Positions 18,093 through 27,124 are shown, counted from the first letter of the stretch. The stretch is DNA of 64,000 nucleotides from Methylotenera oryzisoli (GCF_004661485.1 NZ_PQVH01000002.1:186001-250000), one strand, 5' to 3'. Notes: a model not told the origin generated them from the letters alone. A program made the numbers and translations.

Positions 18093-19258
18093 TCATTGCC
18101 CTATCAGCGCGGCCTTTTGTTGAGGCCGCGGTCAATGCTGGCTATAGGGTTGTAGCGATTGATGCATTTTCCGATGCGCAAACCATTGCGTTGGCAGAGG
18201 CAGCGCTGATAGTGAAATATGATAATGGTGGGTTTGATGCAGAACACCTGTTGCAAGCGCTTCATACGTTAGAAAATGAGCGTATAAATAGCGGCGACTC
18301 GCAACTAAATCAGTTTGCAGGTTTTGTTTACGGTAGCGGTTTTGAAGCGCAACCAGATTTACTGCAACAAGTGGCAGCGTTAATTCCCGTGATTGGCAAC
18401 TCCTCTGCCACTTTAGCTGCGGTCAAAGATTTAAGTGTGTTTTTTGCAGTCATGCAAAAACTGAATATCGAGCACCCTGAGACTTTTGAACAGTTACCTG
18501 TCGATGTTGATTCAAGTTTGTATCTACATAAGTTTTGTGGCGGTAGTGGTGGCGTACATATCAAGCCAGCAGTGTTGGTGCAAAATGATTGGCTAGAGCA
18601 GCATTACTTTCAACGCAAACTTGAAGGCTTACCAGTTTCGCTATTATTTTTAGCCAATGGTACAGAGATTGAGGTGGTGGGTTTTAATGAGCAGTGGGTA
18701 AATGCTAGTACTGACATGCCGTTTCGTTATGGCGGTGCGGTAAGTCATGCGGTGTTATCTGTTGCTGTACAACAGCAATTGTTGGATGCAGCTAGGCAGT
18801 TAACCACTCAATTTGACCTGCTAGGGCTAAATAGTTTAGATGCCATTGTGCGCACAACAGGCACAGGCATAGAGCAGGTGTACGTGCTGGAAATTAACCC
18901 GAGGCTAAGCGCAACGGTTGATTTGTACAATCATAGTGATGGCGTTTTGTTTGAGTGTCATATGCAAGCGTGTAGATATCGGCAATTGGCAGGTGCTAGC
19001 CAGCTTCGAGATAAGTATGAAGCGGTATCTAAAGCGCATGCTATTGTGTATACCGATATTGATGTAATGTTAAATACAGAGATGGTTTGGCCAGACTGGG
19101 TAACAGATACCCCCGTTCAGCTAAGTACCCCATTAAAGATTGTGGCTGGTGCTCCAGTTTGCAGTGTGCTTGCCTATGCAGATAATGCAGTAGCAGCAAA
19201 AAAAGTAGTGCTGGCTAGAGTGCAGCAGATTAAAAATTTATTACAATCTACTTATTAA
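18074..19258 (+). CDS. ATP-grasp ligase of the H4MPT/methylofuran cluster (OrfY-like), non-canonical start
   Basis: ATP-grasp-fold protein in the C1 cofactor operon. The first canonical start is TTG 18191, but the same frame upstream, open from 18071, encodes an obviously genuine N-terminus (LLIIALSARPFVEAAVNAG, then YRVVAIDAF), a first Rossmann-like strand and helix. No ATG, GTG or TTG exists there. ATT 18074 is the best placed codon (394 residues, overlapping mtdB by 19 bases); ATC 18092 and ATT 18095 are alternatives. Other ATP-grasp landmarks are KFCGGSGGVHI near 155 and the metal-binding VLEINPRLSATVD near 270. I think it is the Methylobacterium OrfY type. The reaction is unknown; an amino-acid ligase step in cofactor assembly is inferred. 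Confidence 0.78.
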   Translation: MKSSLLIIALSARPFVEAAVNAGYRVVAIDAFSDAQTIALAEAALIVKYDNGGFDAEHLLQALHTLENERINSGDSQLNQFAGFVYGSGFEAQPDLLQQVAALIPVIGNSSATLAAVKDLSVFFAVMQKLNIEHPETFEQLPVDVDSSLYLHKFCGGSGGVHIKPAVLVQNDWLEQHYFQRKLEGLPVSLLFLANGTEIEVVGFNEQWVNASTDMPFRYGGAVSHAVLSVAVQQQLLDAARQLTTQFDLLGLNSLDAIVRTTGTGIEQVYVLEINPRLSATVDLYNHSDGVLFECHMQACRYRQLAGASQLRDKYEAVSKAHAIVYTDIDVMLNTEMVWPDWVTDTPVQLSTPLKIVAGAPVCSVLAYADNAVAAKKVVLARVQQIKNLLQSTY

Positions 19259-19300
19259 AAAATTTGCCTCAATGGCAAATGAGTAGTGCAAAGGAAAAAA

Positions 19301-20281
19301 ATGCAAAATACCTCTTCAACCCAAACCTTGGCGACAAATCCTAGCGTTAATCAGCTTAGTGCACCATTGGTAAAACAGCTAATAGAACAAGCGGAAACTT
19401 TGCACGTTGGTGTTTCTAAACACGCCTCTGGTTGTACTATTGTCGATGCTGGTATCCAGTTTCCAGGCTGTGCTGAAGCAGGCCGTTTAATTGCCGAAAT
19501 TTGTATGGGTGGCTTAGGTGAGGTGAGTTTGCAGGCGGATGACCGTTTTGCTGATTGGCACGACGCAATTGCTGTAAGCTCAACACAACCTGTATTTGCC
19601 TGTCTAGCTAGCCAATATGCGGGTTGGGCGCTTAGTCATGAGAAGTTCTTTTCATTAGGCTCTGGTCCGGCACGAGCATTGGCACAGCGTGAAGATTTGT
19701 TTAAAGAACTGGCTTATGTTGATAGCGGCACCAGCACATGCATCGTGCTGGAAACGGATAAGGTACCACCAGTTGAAGTGATTGAAAAAATCTTGCGCGA
19801 CACGAAAATGTCTGCAGAGCAATTAACGATTATTTTGACGCCAACCACCAGTGTTGCAGGTGTGGTGCAAATTGTAGGCCGTGTATTGGAAGTTGCTTTG
19901 CATAAAGCACACACATTGCATTTCCCGCTTGAAAATATCGTGAGCGGTACAGGTTTAGCAGTATTGCCACCTGTCGCGAATGACTTCATGACCGGCATGG
20001 GCCGAACCAACGATGCTATCTTGTTTGGCGGTTTTGTGAGCTTGCAGGTGAAGGGGGATGATGCTGCGGCTGCGAAGTTGGCTCAAGATTTGCCAAGTAG
20101 TGCGTCTAAAGACTATGGTAAAACCTTTGCAGAGGTATTTAAATTCTACGAGATGGATTTTTATAAAATTGACCCAATGTTGTTTAGCCCAGCTAAAGTG
20201 GCTGTTACAAACGTTGATACCGGCAATGTGTTTGAAGCTGGTCAGTTAAATGCGGATTTGATTAATATCTCGTTTCGTTAA
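19301..20281 (+). CDS. mch: Methenyl-tetrahydromethanopterin cyclohydrolase
   Basis: Hydrolyses methenyl-H4MPT to N5-formyl-H4MPT, the step after MtdB. 326 residues from ATG 19301, preceded by AAAGGAAA. An in-frame GTG at 19286 would add five residues. Mch hallmarks are VSKHASGCTIVDAGIQFPGC near the N-terminus, AEICMGGLGEV, the SGPARALA segment near 120, and VSGTGLAVLPPVANDFMTGMGRTNDAI near 210-236. Length is normal. It lies 42 bases after the ATP-grasp gene in the same operon. Confidence 0.96.
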   Translation: MQNTSSTQTLATNPSVNQLSAPLVKQLIEQAETLHVGVSKHASGCTIVDAGIQFPGCAEAGRLIAEICMGGLGEVSLQADDRFADWHDAIAVSSTQPVFACLASQYAGWALSHEKFFSLGSGPARALAQREDLFKELAYVDSGTSTCIVLETDKVPPVEVIEKILRDTKMSAEQLTIILTPTTSVAGVVQIVGRVLEVALHKAHTLHFPLENIVSGTGLAVLPPVANDFMTGMGRTNDAILFGGFVSLQVKGDDAAAAKLAQDLPSSASKDYGKTFAEVFKFYEMDFYKIDPMLFSPAKVAVTNVDTGNVFEAGQLNADLINISFR

Positions 20282-20336
20282 GTGTTAGCGTGTGGATTGA
20301 ACCCTGAGTCATTTTAATTATTAGTTTTACGCACAC

Positions 20337-21230
20337 TTGAATATACCTATTTTTACCGATGATGCTGGTTGGCAGGGCAACCAGCTCAAGCTTGCCTTTG
20401 CAGAGCGTGGGATTGAAGCCAGCTTTGTGTCACTACAAGATTGCGTGATTGATCTTTCACAACCACGTTCGCAGATTCATATTCCAGGTTTTGATACCAA
20501 CCCACGCGCAGCTTTCGTGCGTGGTGTGGCAGGCGGTAGCCTACAGCAGGTAATTACACGCCTAAATGTGTTGCACCTCTTAACTATGCAAGGCGTGCGC
20601 ATTTACAATCAAGCGCGTGCAATTGAGCGTACTGTAGATAAAGCCATGACTAGCTTCCTGTTGCGTCAGCATCAGGTAATGACGCCGGCTACTTGGGCAT
20701 GTGAGTCTAGGCAGCAGGCTGAAACCGTACGTCAGCAGGCTGCGCGGAATAATCAACAGTTAGTATTAAAGCCACTGTTCGGCTCGCAAGGGCAGGGTGT
20801 GCGTAAATTAGAGGCAGAAGAAGCTTTGCCCGTGCCGATGCAGCAATACGTGGATGGTGTCTATTACTTCCAAGAGTTCATCGAAACAGCAGATGCGCCG
20901 CACGATTACCGTGTATTTGTCGTAGCTGGTAAAGTGGTTTCTACCATGCGCAGATTGGGTAGTGGCTTTGTCAATAACGTTGCGGCCGGCGGGCGCTGTG
21001 AGGCGGTTGAGGCTGATGATGCAATGGCGGAGATTGCTTTGAAGGCCGCTAAAGCGGTTGATATAGATTATTGCGGCGTAGATGTGATTCAAGCTGCGAC
21101 TGGTGAATATTATGTGTTGGAGGTCAACAGTATTCCGGCATGGCGCGGCCTGCAAAGCGTGACGAATTTTAATATTGCAGAAGTTTTGGTGGATGATTTT
21201 TTGCAAAAGTTGAGCGAGGGTGGTGAGTGA
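20337..21230 (+). CDS. RimK/MptN-like ATP-grasp ligase of the C1 cofactor cluster
   Basis: 297 residues, ATP-grasp fold resembling RimK and the archaeal H4MPT:glutamate ligase MptN. Visible are the ATP-binding KPLFGSQGQGVRKLE (about 143-157), YYFQEFIE, DYRVFVVAGKVV (about 193-204) and the metal-binding YVLEVNSIPAWRG near 265. The only usable start is TTG 20337; the frame is closed by TAG at 20322 and contains no ATG before it. It overlaps the next gene by one base. It probably corresponds to M. extorquens Orf7. RimK relatives add glutamates, so polyglutamylation of methylofuran or an H4MPT tail is a reasonable but untested role. Confidence 0.82.
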   Translation: MNIPIFTDDAGWQGNQLKLAFAERGIEASFVSLQDCVIDLSQPRSQIHIPGFDTNPRAAFVRGVAGGSLQQVITRLNVLHLLTMQGVRIYNQARAIERTVDKAMTSFLLRQHQVMTPATWACESRQQAETVRQQAARNNQQLVLKPLFGSQGQGVRKLEAEEALPVPMQQYVDGVYYFQEFIETADAPHDYRVFVVAGKVVSTMRRLGSGFVNNVAAGGRCEAVEADDAMAEIALKAAKAVDIDYCGVDVIQAATGEYYVLEVNSIPAWRGLQSVTNFNIAEVLVDDFLQKLSEGGE

Positions 21231-22084
21231 TGTCTAATCAGCTGACACCTGCGCAATTAGCGCAAGCCTATAAAAACGCATGTATGGGTGAGCTGCAAGC
21301 ATTAAAGCCTGGCAATGTGCATGCGTTCTCGGATGGTCATGGTATGACGATTCAGGACTTTATTCAAAGTGCTGATGTAACGGCAGAGCCTATTGCTAGG
21401 GTAGGACTTTCTGTAGGAGAGCGTGTTTTTTACTCGGTGGAAGCGACCCAAAGTGCAGTCGGACAAAATACCAATTTAGGCATGCTTTTGCTATGCGCTC
21501 CGTTGCTACATGCGGCTTCTAGTTTGCAAGCTAATCAATCGCTATGGGGGCAGTTGCACAAAACGTTAGATCAGCTGAGCGTAGATGATGCAGTTTGGGT
21601 TGCTAAGGCGATTGTGCTGGCAAACCCAGGCGGTTTGGGTGCCTCTGATCAGCATGACGTACATGAGTCCCCTCAGATTAGTCTGTTGGAGATGATGCGT
21701 TCAGCACAGGATAAGGATCGCATTTCCTGGCAGTATGCGAATTACTTTCAGGATATAGTGGACTTTGGCGTTAATTTATATGCCGATGCTTTACTAAAGT
21801 GGGAAAATGCGGCTTGGGCAACCACTGCCTTATATTTAGGTTTTTTGACCAGATATGCCGATACGCATGTGTTACGCAAGCATGGAGAGCAAATGGCTAA
21901 CCTCCTGATGCAGGAGGCTAAGGAGATGGAATCTAACTATTGGGCTACGCACAATCCTAAACTGATGCAGAAGCAACTGCTTGTTTGGGATGCCTCACTT
22001 AAAGCAAGAAAAATCAACCCGGGTACGAGTGCAGACTTAACTGTGGCTACCTTGCTGGCGAGTGATTTGGCACTTGCAACATAA
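21230..22084 (+). CDS. Triphosphoribosyl-dephospho-CoA synthase-like protein (CitG/MdcB fold, Orf5-like)
   Basis: 284 residues of the CitG family. Landmarks are LKPGNVHAFSDGHGM (about 25-39, the KPGNV motif), NTNLGMLLLCAPL near 85 and NPGGLGASDQHDVHE near 145. CitG transfers the 5-phosphoribosyl group of ATP to dephospho-CoA with an alpha-ribosyl bond. No citrate lyase or malonate decarboxylase genes are nearby, and in methylotrophs this family (Orf5) is tied to H4MPT genes. By analogy it may add the alpha-ribosyl phosphate to the ribitol of the H4MPT precursor (inference). The start is ATG 21230, overlapping the previous stop as TGATG. Confidence 0.85.
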   Translation: MSNQLTPAQLAQAYKNACMGELQALKPGNVHAFSDGHGMTIQDFIQSADVTAEPIARVGLSVGERVFYSVEATQSAVGQNTNLGMLLLCAPLLHAASSLQANQSLWGQLHKTLDQLSVDDAVWVAKAIVLANPGGLGASDQHDVHESPQISLLEMMRSAQDKDRISWQYANYFQDIVDFGVNLYADALLKWENAAWATTALYLGFLTRYADTHVLRKHGEQMANLLMQEAKEMESNYWATHNPKLMQKQLLVWDASLKARKINPGTSADLTVATLLASDLALAT

Positions 22085-22203
22085 AAAGCACGTCATCATA
22101 ATTATCTCGTTCTAGCTATTTACTGTCAGGCGTTGCTCAGATGCTACAGATAATTAAGTGTATTTACGCAGTAAACATCAACCATTCGGAATAAAAAATA
22201 TAA

Positions 22204-22890
22204 ATGAAAATTGCATTGTTGGAAGATGATTTGGCATTTGCCGAGGTGTTGGTAGAGTGGCTACAACAAGATAATTTTGAGGTGGATCATTTTAAAACTG
22301 GGCTAGATTTCTTACGCCAGTTCTCACATGAGCAATATGATTTATGTGTGTTTGATTGGGCTTTGCCAGACATGGAAGGACCAGATGTCATGGTGAGCAT
22401 TAAGCTTAGAGCTAAAAAGCTACCCCCCATCATTTTTTTTACTGGCAGGTCTGAAGAGCAGGATATTGTTCGTGTGATTGAAGCTGGCGCAGACGACTAT
22501 GTGGTCAAGCCAGCCAGTCGCCCTCTTTTAATGGCGCGTATTCATGCACTATTAAGACGCACATCCAATCAGTTGGTTGATAAAACGAATTATGAATTCG
22601 GTGCATTGACATTTGATACTAAGTTGAGGGTAGCAACACTTGCTGGAGAAGAGGTAAGGTTAACTGACAAAGAGTTTGATTTGGCATTGTACTTCTTGAA
22701 AAATGAAGGCGCTTTGCTATCAAGGGTGCATTTGATGAATGTGGTGTGGGGTGCCACTTCTGAGGTAGAGACGCGCAAGGTAGATGTACATATTAGTCAT
22801 TTACGCACGAAACTAAAGTTGACGTCAGAATATGGCTGGAGATTAACTTCAATTTACCAGCAGGGCTATCGCTTAGAGCGTAATCGTTAG
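22204..22890 (+). CDS. OmpR-family response regulator
   Basis: 228-residue transcription factor: a receiver domain (about 1-115) with the acidic pair in LLEDD, phospho-acceptor Asp in CVFDWALPDMEG (about residue 53), Thr in IIFFTGRS and Lys in DDYVVKP; then a winged helix (about 130-225) with LTDKEFDLALYFLKN and the recognition segment VDVHISHLRTKL. It lies between the H4MPT operon and the RuMP genes. The CHASE2 histidine kinase 270 bases downstream on the same strand is its probable partner. Target genes are unknown. Confidence 0.92.
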   Translation: MKIALLEDDLAFAEVLVEWLQQDNFEVDHFKTGLDFLRQFSHEQYDLCVFDWALPDMEGPDVMVSIKLRAKKLPPIIFFTGRSEEQDIVRVIEAGADDYVVKPASRPLLMARIHALLRRTSNQLVDKTNYEFGALTFDTKLRVATLAGEEVRLTDKEFDLALYFLKNEGALLSRVHLMNVVWGATSEVETRKVDVHISHLRTKLKLTSEYGWRLTSIYQQGYRLERNR

Positions 22891-23160
22891 CGAGTTGCTA
22901 TTGTTAGATGCAGACAATTTACAAAACTTAACAAATCAGTATTGCTAGATATTGAAAAAAATAGGATGGTTCATGGTATTTTGTGCGTCAGTTACAGTTT
23001 GAAAAATAACCTGCATGATAACCATAAAAATAAAGAAACTTTCCCACTGTATAGTAGATTTGCCATTCGGCTTGGCAAGTATTGCCGTTGCGGATGAGAG
23101 ATTTCAATCTTGCGTTGTTGCAACTCATTCACACAATCACTATAAATCTGTAAATGATTT

Positions 23161-25188
23161 ATGCAAATAAACGATCGGTTTTTTACAGCCATTGCACTTG
23201 CCCTCATAGCTTGTACCTTTAGTTTAAGCGAAGTTTTAGTTCGGTTTGATCATTTTTATTATGATTTAGGGCAGCGCCTAAGTTTTAAAAATGCACCAGA
23301 CAATATCGTGATTGTTGCAATTGATGAGGCGAGTATCGATGCGATTGGTAACTTGCCTTGGTCTAGGCGGTTCCATACTGAGCTTATCAATCATTTAATC
23401 AATCAGAAACCTAAGGCAATAGGCTTTGGTGTTGTCTTTTCTGAGCCAGAGCGCGATGCTAAAGAGGTCGACTACGCTTTTGCGCAAGCGATTAAACGTG
23501 CCGGCAATGTCGTCTTGCCTGTTTTGCTTGAGGCTCCTTACGTGGGCGGAGCCGTTAAGCAAAGTCTACCTATTCCGCCGTTGGCTTCTGCTGTGGCTGG
23601 CTTAGGTCGCCTGAACGTTTCGCTAGATGCCGATGGCGTTGCACGCAGCCTTTACTTATGGGAAGGTGTGTCTGCAGCTGACTTATCCACGGTAGGCTTG
23701 CCACACTTTTCACAATCAGTATTGCAAGTAGCTCACCTACTCCCTGCTTATATAAATACGGTTCCTCCTGTTATTCACCCATCGAAGTTGAGTGCTCTAG
23801 ATGATGCTGCGCAACGCTTGGTTTCTTATTCGCCGCGTAAAGTTGATTTCTTCGGACCACCCAGACACTTTGATCAGATATCTTATGTAGATGTATTGGC
23901 CAATAAATATTCATCTGGTTTTTTCAAGGATAAGATTGTACTGGTCGGTGTGACGGCATTAGGGGGCGGTGATGTATTGTACACACCAGTTTCAAGCTAC
24001 TCACAACCAATGCCCGGTATAGAGTTTCATGCTAATGCAATAGCCGCCATGCAGGACTCTTCATTGGTGGTGGATGCGCCAAGCTGGGTCGTCACTATGC
24101 TATGTGCATTATTGGCGATGTTGCCTCTATTGTGGCTGCCTAGAATGCCACCTTTGAAATCTGTTGCATTGATTGCAATATATTTTTCTACGATTATCTT
24201 AGCTTCACTTTCTATTATGCATTGGTGGAGTGTATGGATTCCCGCTTCAGGTGCATTAGCCGCTGTATTGTTGGCGTATCCAATCTGGAGTTGGCGCAAG
24301 CTTAATTCTGCTCAATTATCATTAGATAAAGAGTTGCAAAGATTACGTGATGAGTTGGCGGCCTTGGGGATGGTGACAGAGGATAGCTTAGACGAGGCTA
24401 ATGTTGACCCGTTGCAATCAAGAATTTTAAAGGTGAATTTAACTGCACAGCACTTGCGAAATTTGCACAAAAGTAGAAACGATACCTTAGCATTCATTTC
24501 ACATGATATTCGTGCACCGCTCGGTGCCGCAATGATGTTGCTAGATAAGTTCGAAGCCAATAAGTACTCACAGCGTATGAGCAAAATGTTAATCCGCGCG
24601 CATAGTATGGCTGAAGGATTTTTGCAGGCATCACGTGCGGAGATGGCAAATGTGAACAGGTTCCATGAGCTGGATATGGTGAGCCTCACGCAGCAGGCGA
24701 TTGATGATGTGTATGAAATATCGATGGCAAAGAAACTTAAGCTGCACAAAGACTTCCCGGAAGAGTGCGTGTGGGTAAGAGGCGATTTTGGTTTGCTGTT
24801 GAGGGCGGTTTCAAATATCCTGCTGAATGCAGTTAAATACTCACCAGAGCGCGGCGTGATCAGTGTAATCTTAAACAGCAATGAGCAATCGATGGTGCTG
24901 AAAGTGATTGATCAGGGCCCTGGAATCCCTGCAAAAAAAATCGCCAAAGTATTTAAACGCTTTAGTCGGGCAGAGGGCGAGCATCAGGCGCAGGAAGGCA
25001 GTGGTTTAGGTTTATATTTTGTGAGTGTCACTATCAAGAAGCATCGTGGCAGCGTTTCTGTTCATAGTGAAGAAGGGCGTGGAGCTACTTTTATCGTTTC
25101 GCTACCGTTGGAGCGTCGTAAAATTAATCGACCTATTGAATACGATCGCAGAAAGCATCATGTGTCGCCATTTAATGACACCATATAG
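23161..25188 (+). CDS. CHASE2-domain membrane sensor histidine kinase
   Basis: 675 residues. An N-terminal membrane segment (about 8-26) leads into a periplasmic CHASE2 domain (about 30-300; IVIVAIDEASIDAIGNLPWSR at its start, YVDVLANKYSSGFFKDKIVLVG near its end). Three hydrophobic segments follow (about 305-375), then a short coiled coil. The HisKA domain has the phospho-acceptor His448 in FISHDIRAPLG, and the HATPase domain has ILLNAVKYSPERG, DQGPGIP and GSGLGLYFV. All kinase motifs are intact. CHASE2 ligands are unknown in general. Placement directly before tal-hps-phi suggests, but does not prove, a role in C1 metabolism control. Confidence 0.92.
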   Translation: MQINDRFFTAIALALIACTFSLSEVLVRFDHFYYDLGQRLSFKNAPDNIVIVAIDEASIDAIGNLPWSRRFHTELINHLINQKPKAIGFGVVFSEPERDAKEVDYAFAQAIKRAGNVVLPVLLEAPYVGGAVKQSLPIPPLASAVAGLGRLNVSLDADGVARSLYLWEGVSAADLSTVGLPHFSQSVLQVAHLLPAYINTVPPVIHPSKLSALDDAAQRLVSYSPRKVDFFGPPRHFDQISYVDVLANKYSSGFFKDKIVLVGVTALGGGDVLYTPVSSYSQPMPGIEFHANAIAAMQDSSLVVDAPSWVVTMLCALLAMLPLLWLPRMPPLKSVALIAIYFSTIILASLSIMHWWSVWIPASGALAAVLLAYPIWSWRKLNSAQLSLDKELQRLRDELAALGMVTEDSLDEANVDPLQSRILKVNLTAQHLRNLHKSRNDTLAFISHDIRAPLGAAMMLLDKFEANKYSQRMSKMLIRAHSMAEGFLQASRAEMANVNRFHELDMVSLTQQAIDDVYEISMAKKLKLHKDFPEECVWVRGDFGLLLRAVSNILLNAVKYSPERGVISVILNSNEQSMVLKVIDQGPGIPAKKIAKVFKRFSRAEGEHQAQEGSGLGLYFVSVTIKKHRGSVSVHSEEGRGATFIVSLPLERRKINRPIEYDRRKHHVSPFNDTI

Positions 25189-25190
25189 TT

Positions 25191-25218
25191 TTTAACATCA
25201 TTACTTTTAAGATATAAT
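25191..25218 (+). promoter_or_regulatory. Candidate sigma-70 promoter of tal
   Basis: A perfect TATAAT lies at 25213-25218, 16 bases after TTTAAC (25191-25196), a weak -35. It is 55 bases upstream of the tal start, whose ribosome binding site is the strong AGGAGG at 25263-25268. Confidence 0.5.
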
Positions 25219-25273
25219 CTTGCTCTTGATTTTGTATATGAGTTGTATTCAGATAATTTTTTAGGAGGCAGTA

Positions 25274-26227
25274 ATGGCTAATTTGTTAGAGCAATTAAAA
25301 TCTATGACCACTATCGTGGCAGATACTGGTGATGTTGAAGCGATTAAGGCTGTTAAGCCTGTTGACGCAACAACAAACCCATCATTAGTGCTAAAAGCAA
25401 GCCAATTGCCACAATACGCACCTTTAATCGACGCTGCTATTGCATACGCAAAAGCACAAGGCGGCACTAAGGCTGAGCAAATTGACAATGCAGCTGATAA
25501 ATTGGCAGTATTGATTGGTACAGAAATCACTAAAGAAGTACCAGGTCGTATTTCAACAGAAGTTGACGCACGTCTATCTTTCAACTTGGATGCAATGGTG
25601 GCTAAAGGCCGTAAATTGATCAAACTTTACGAAGATGCAGGCGTAAGTAAAGATCGCGTGTTGATCAAATTAGCATCAACATGGGAAGGTATTAAAGCTG
25701 GCGAAATCTTAGAAAAAGAAGGCATCCAATGTAACCTAACATTGTTGTTCGGTTTCGGCCAAGCGCGTGCATGTGCTGAAGCTGGTGTGTTCTTGATTTC
25801 TCCGTTCGTTGGCCGTATCTTAGACTGGTACAAAGCTAAAAACCCAACAACAGAATACACACAAGAAACAGACCCAGGCGTGGTTTCAGTGCGTGCTATC
25901 TACCAATACTACAAAGAGCATGGCTATAAAACAGTGGTAATGGGCGCTTCATTCCGTAACACTGGTGAGCTAGTTGCTTTGGCTGGTTGTGATCGTTTGA
26001 CAGTTTCACCAAACTTGTTGCAAGACCTAGCTGCTACAGAAGGTACATTGACACAAGTGTTGAAAGATACAGGCGCGACTAAAACAGCTCCAGCAAAAAT
26101 GACTGAAGCTGAGTTCCGCTTTGAATTAAACCAAGATCCAATGGCAACAGAAAAACTTGCTGAAGGTATTCGTGGTTTCGTTGTTGACCAAAACAAACTT
26201 GAAGCAGCATTAAGCGAAAAACTTTAA
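25274..26227 (+). CDS. tal: Transaldolase
   Basis: Transfers dihydroxyacetone units between sugar phosphates; in the RuMP cycle it regenerates ribulose 5-phosphate for formaldehyde fixation. 317 residues, class I aldolase barrel: [13 protein letters not shown] at about 33-45, the Schiff-base lysine in [16 protein letters not shown] (about residue 132), and [14 protein letters not shown] near 178. Strong AGGAGG ribosome binding site. Codon use is strongly biased, like hps and phi, which suggests high expression. Its own promoter and terminator make it a separate unit. Confidence 0.97.
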   Translation: MANLLEQLKSMTTIVADTGDVEAIKAVKPVDATTNPSLVLKASQLPQYAPLIDAAIAYAKAQGGTKAEQIDNAADKLAVLIGTEITKEVPGRISTEVDARLSFNLDAMVAKGRKLIKLYEDAGVSKDRVLIKLASTWEGIKAGEILEKEGIQCNLTLLFGFGQARACAEAGVFLISPFVGRILDWYKAKNPTTEYTQETDPGVVSVRAIYQYYKEHGYKTVVMGASFRNTGELVALAGCDRLTVSPNLLQDLAATEGTLTQVLKDTGATKTAPAKMTEAEFRFELNQDPMATEKLAEGIRGFVVDQNKLEAALSEKL

Positions 26228-26290
26228 TACTTTGGTATTATTTTTGTAATTAAAGCGTAATCGTATCGCTTTAGAATTGACATAAGTTAG

Positions 26291-26321
26291 CTGGGCATTT
26301 AACATAAGTGTCCAGTTTTTT
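26291..26321 (+). terminator. Probable terminator after tal
   Basis: Stem CTGGGCA (26291-26297) with TGTCCAG (26309-26315), seven pairs including one G-U, an 11-base loop, and TTTTTT at 26316-26321. Confidence 0.65.
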
Positions 26322-26328
26322 ATGAGGC

Positions 26329-26350
26329 CGAATTTAGGCACTTAAATTCG
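26329..26350 (+). repeat. Perfect inverted repeat in hps leader region
   Basis: CGAATTTA (26329-26336) and TAAATTCG (26343-26350) around GGCACT, 141 bases upstream of the hps start. No T-run follows, so it is not a normal terminator. It could be an operator or an mRNA leader hairpin. I could not assign an hps promoter in 26351-26491. Confidence 0.55.
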
Positions 26351-26491
26351 AACTAGTGAAAGTCGAAGCACAGTCAATCTTAGTTGATTATCTCGTCATA
26401 AATTGCGAGTGTTAGTTAAGTGTGATGTGGAGCGAGTTTCGCAAAATAGCAATAAAATGTAATTCTTAAAATTATTAAACGGAGAAACACC

Positions 26492-27124
26492 ATGGCATTA
26501 ACACAAATGGCATTAGATTCATTAGATTTCGACGCAACAGTTGCATTAGCAACAACAGTTGCTCCACACGTGGACATTCTTGAAATCGGTACACCATGCA
26601 TCAAGCACAACGGTATCAAATTGCTTGAAACATTACGTGCTAAATTCCCAAACAACAAAATCTTAGTTGACTTGAAAACAGCTGACGCTGGTTTCTACGA
26701 AGCTGAGCCATTCTACAAAGCTGGTGCTGACATCGTTACTGTATTAGGTATTTCTGATATGGGTACAATCAAAGGTGTAATTGATGCTGCTAACAAATAC
26801 GGCAAAAAAGCACAAATCGACTTGATCAACGTTGCTGACAAAGCTGCTGTTACTAAAGCTGCTGCTGCTGCTGGCGCACACATCATTGGCGTGCACACTG
26901 GTTTAGACCAACAAGCTGCTGGTCAAACACCATTTGCTGACTTAGCTTTGGTTGCTGCTTTGAACCTAGGCGTTGAAATCTCAGTTGCTGGTGGCGTTAA
27001 AGCTGCTACAGCTAAACAAGTTAAAGACGCTGGCGCAACAATCATCGTTGCTGGTGCTGCAATCTACGGCGCTGCTGACCCAGCTGCTGCTGCTGCTGAA
27101 ATCACAGCTATCGTTCACGCTTAA
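26492..27124 (+). CDS. hps: 3-hexulose-6-phosphate synthase
   Basis: First step of formaldehyde fixation in the RuMP cycle: ribulose 5-phosphate + formaldehyde to D-arabino-3-hexulose 6-phosphate. 210 residues, orotidine-decarboxylase-type barrel. Family hallmarks are HVDILEIGTPCIKHNG at about 27-42, the active-site ILVDLKTADAGFYEA (about 55-69), IIGVHTGLD near 131 and SVAGGVKAAT near 166. Ribosome binding site GGAGA lies 8 bases before ATG. Codon use is extreme (long runs of GCT for Ala, AAA for Lys), marking a very highly expressed protein. It is followed by its own strong terminator, so it is not tightly coupled to phi. Confidence 0.97.
   Translation: MALTQMALDSLDFDATVALATTVAPHVDILEIGTPCIKHNGIKLLETLRAKFPNNKILVDLKTADAGFYEAEPFYKAGADIVTVLGISDMGTIKGVIDAANKYGKKAQIDLINVADKAAVTKAAAAAGAHIIGVHTGLDQQAAGQTPFADLALVAALNLGVEISVAGGVKAATAKQVKDAGATIIVAGAAIYGAADPAAAAAEITAIVHA

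Noticed and set aside
20808-21206. 132-codon minus-strand frame opposite the RimK-like gene
   Set aside because: No family signature and no ribosome binding site; the plus-strand gene has clear ATP-grasp motifs.
24312-24881. 189-codon minus-strand frame inside the CHASE2 kinase
   Set aside because: Lies wholly opposite a full-length kinase with intact motifs and shows no family signature.
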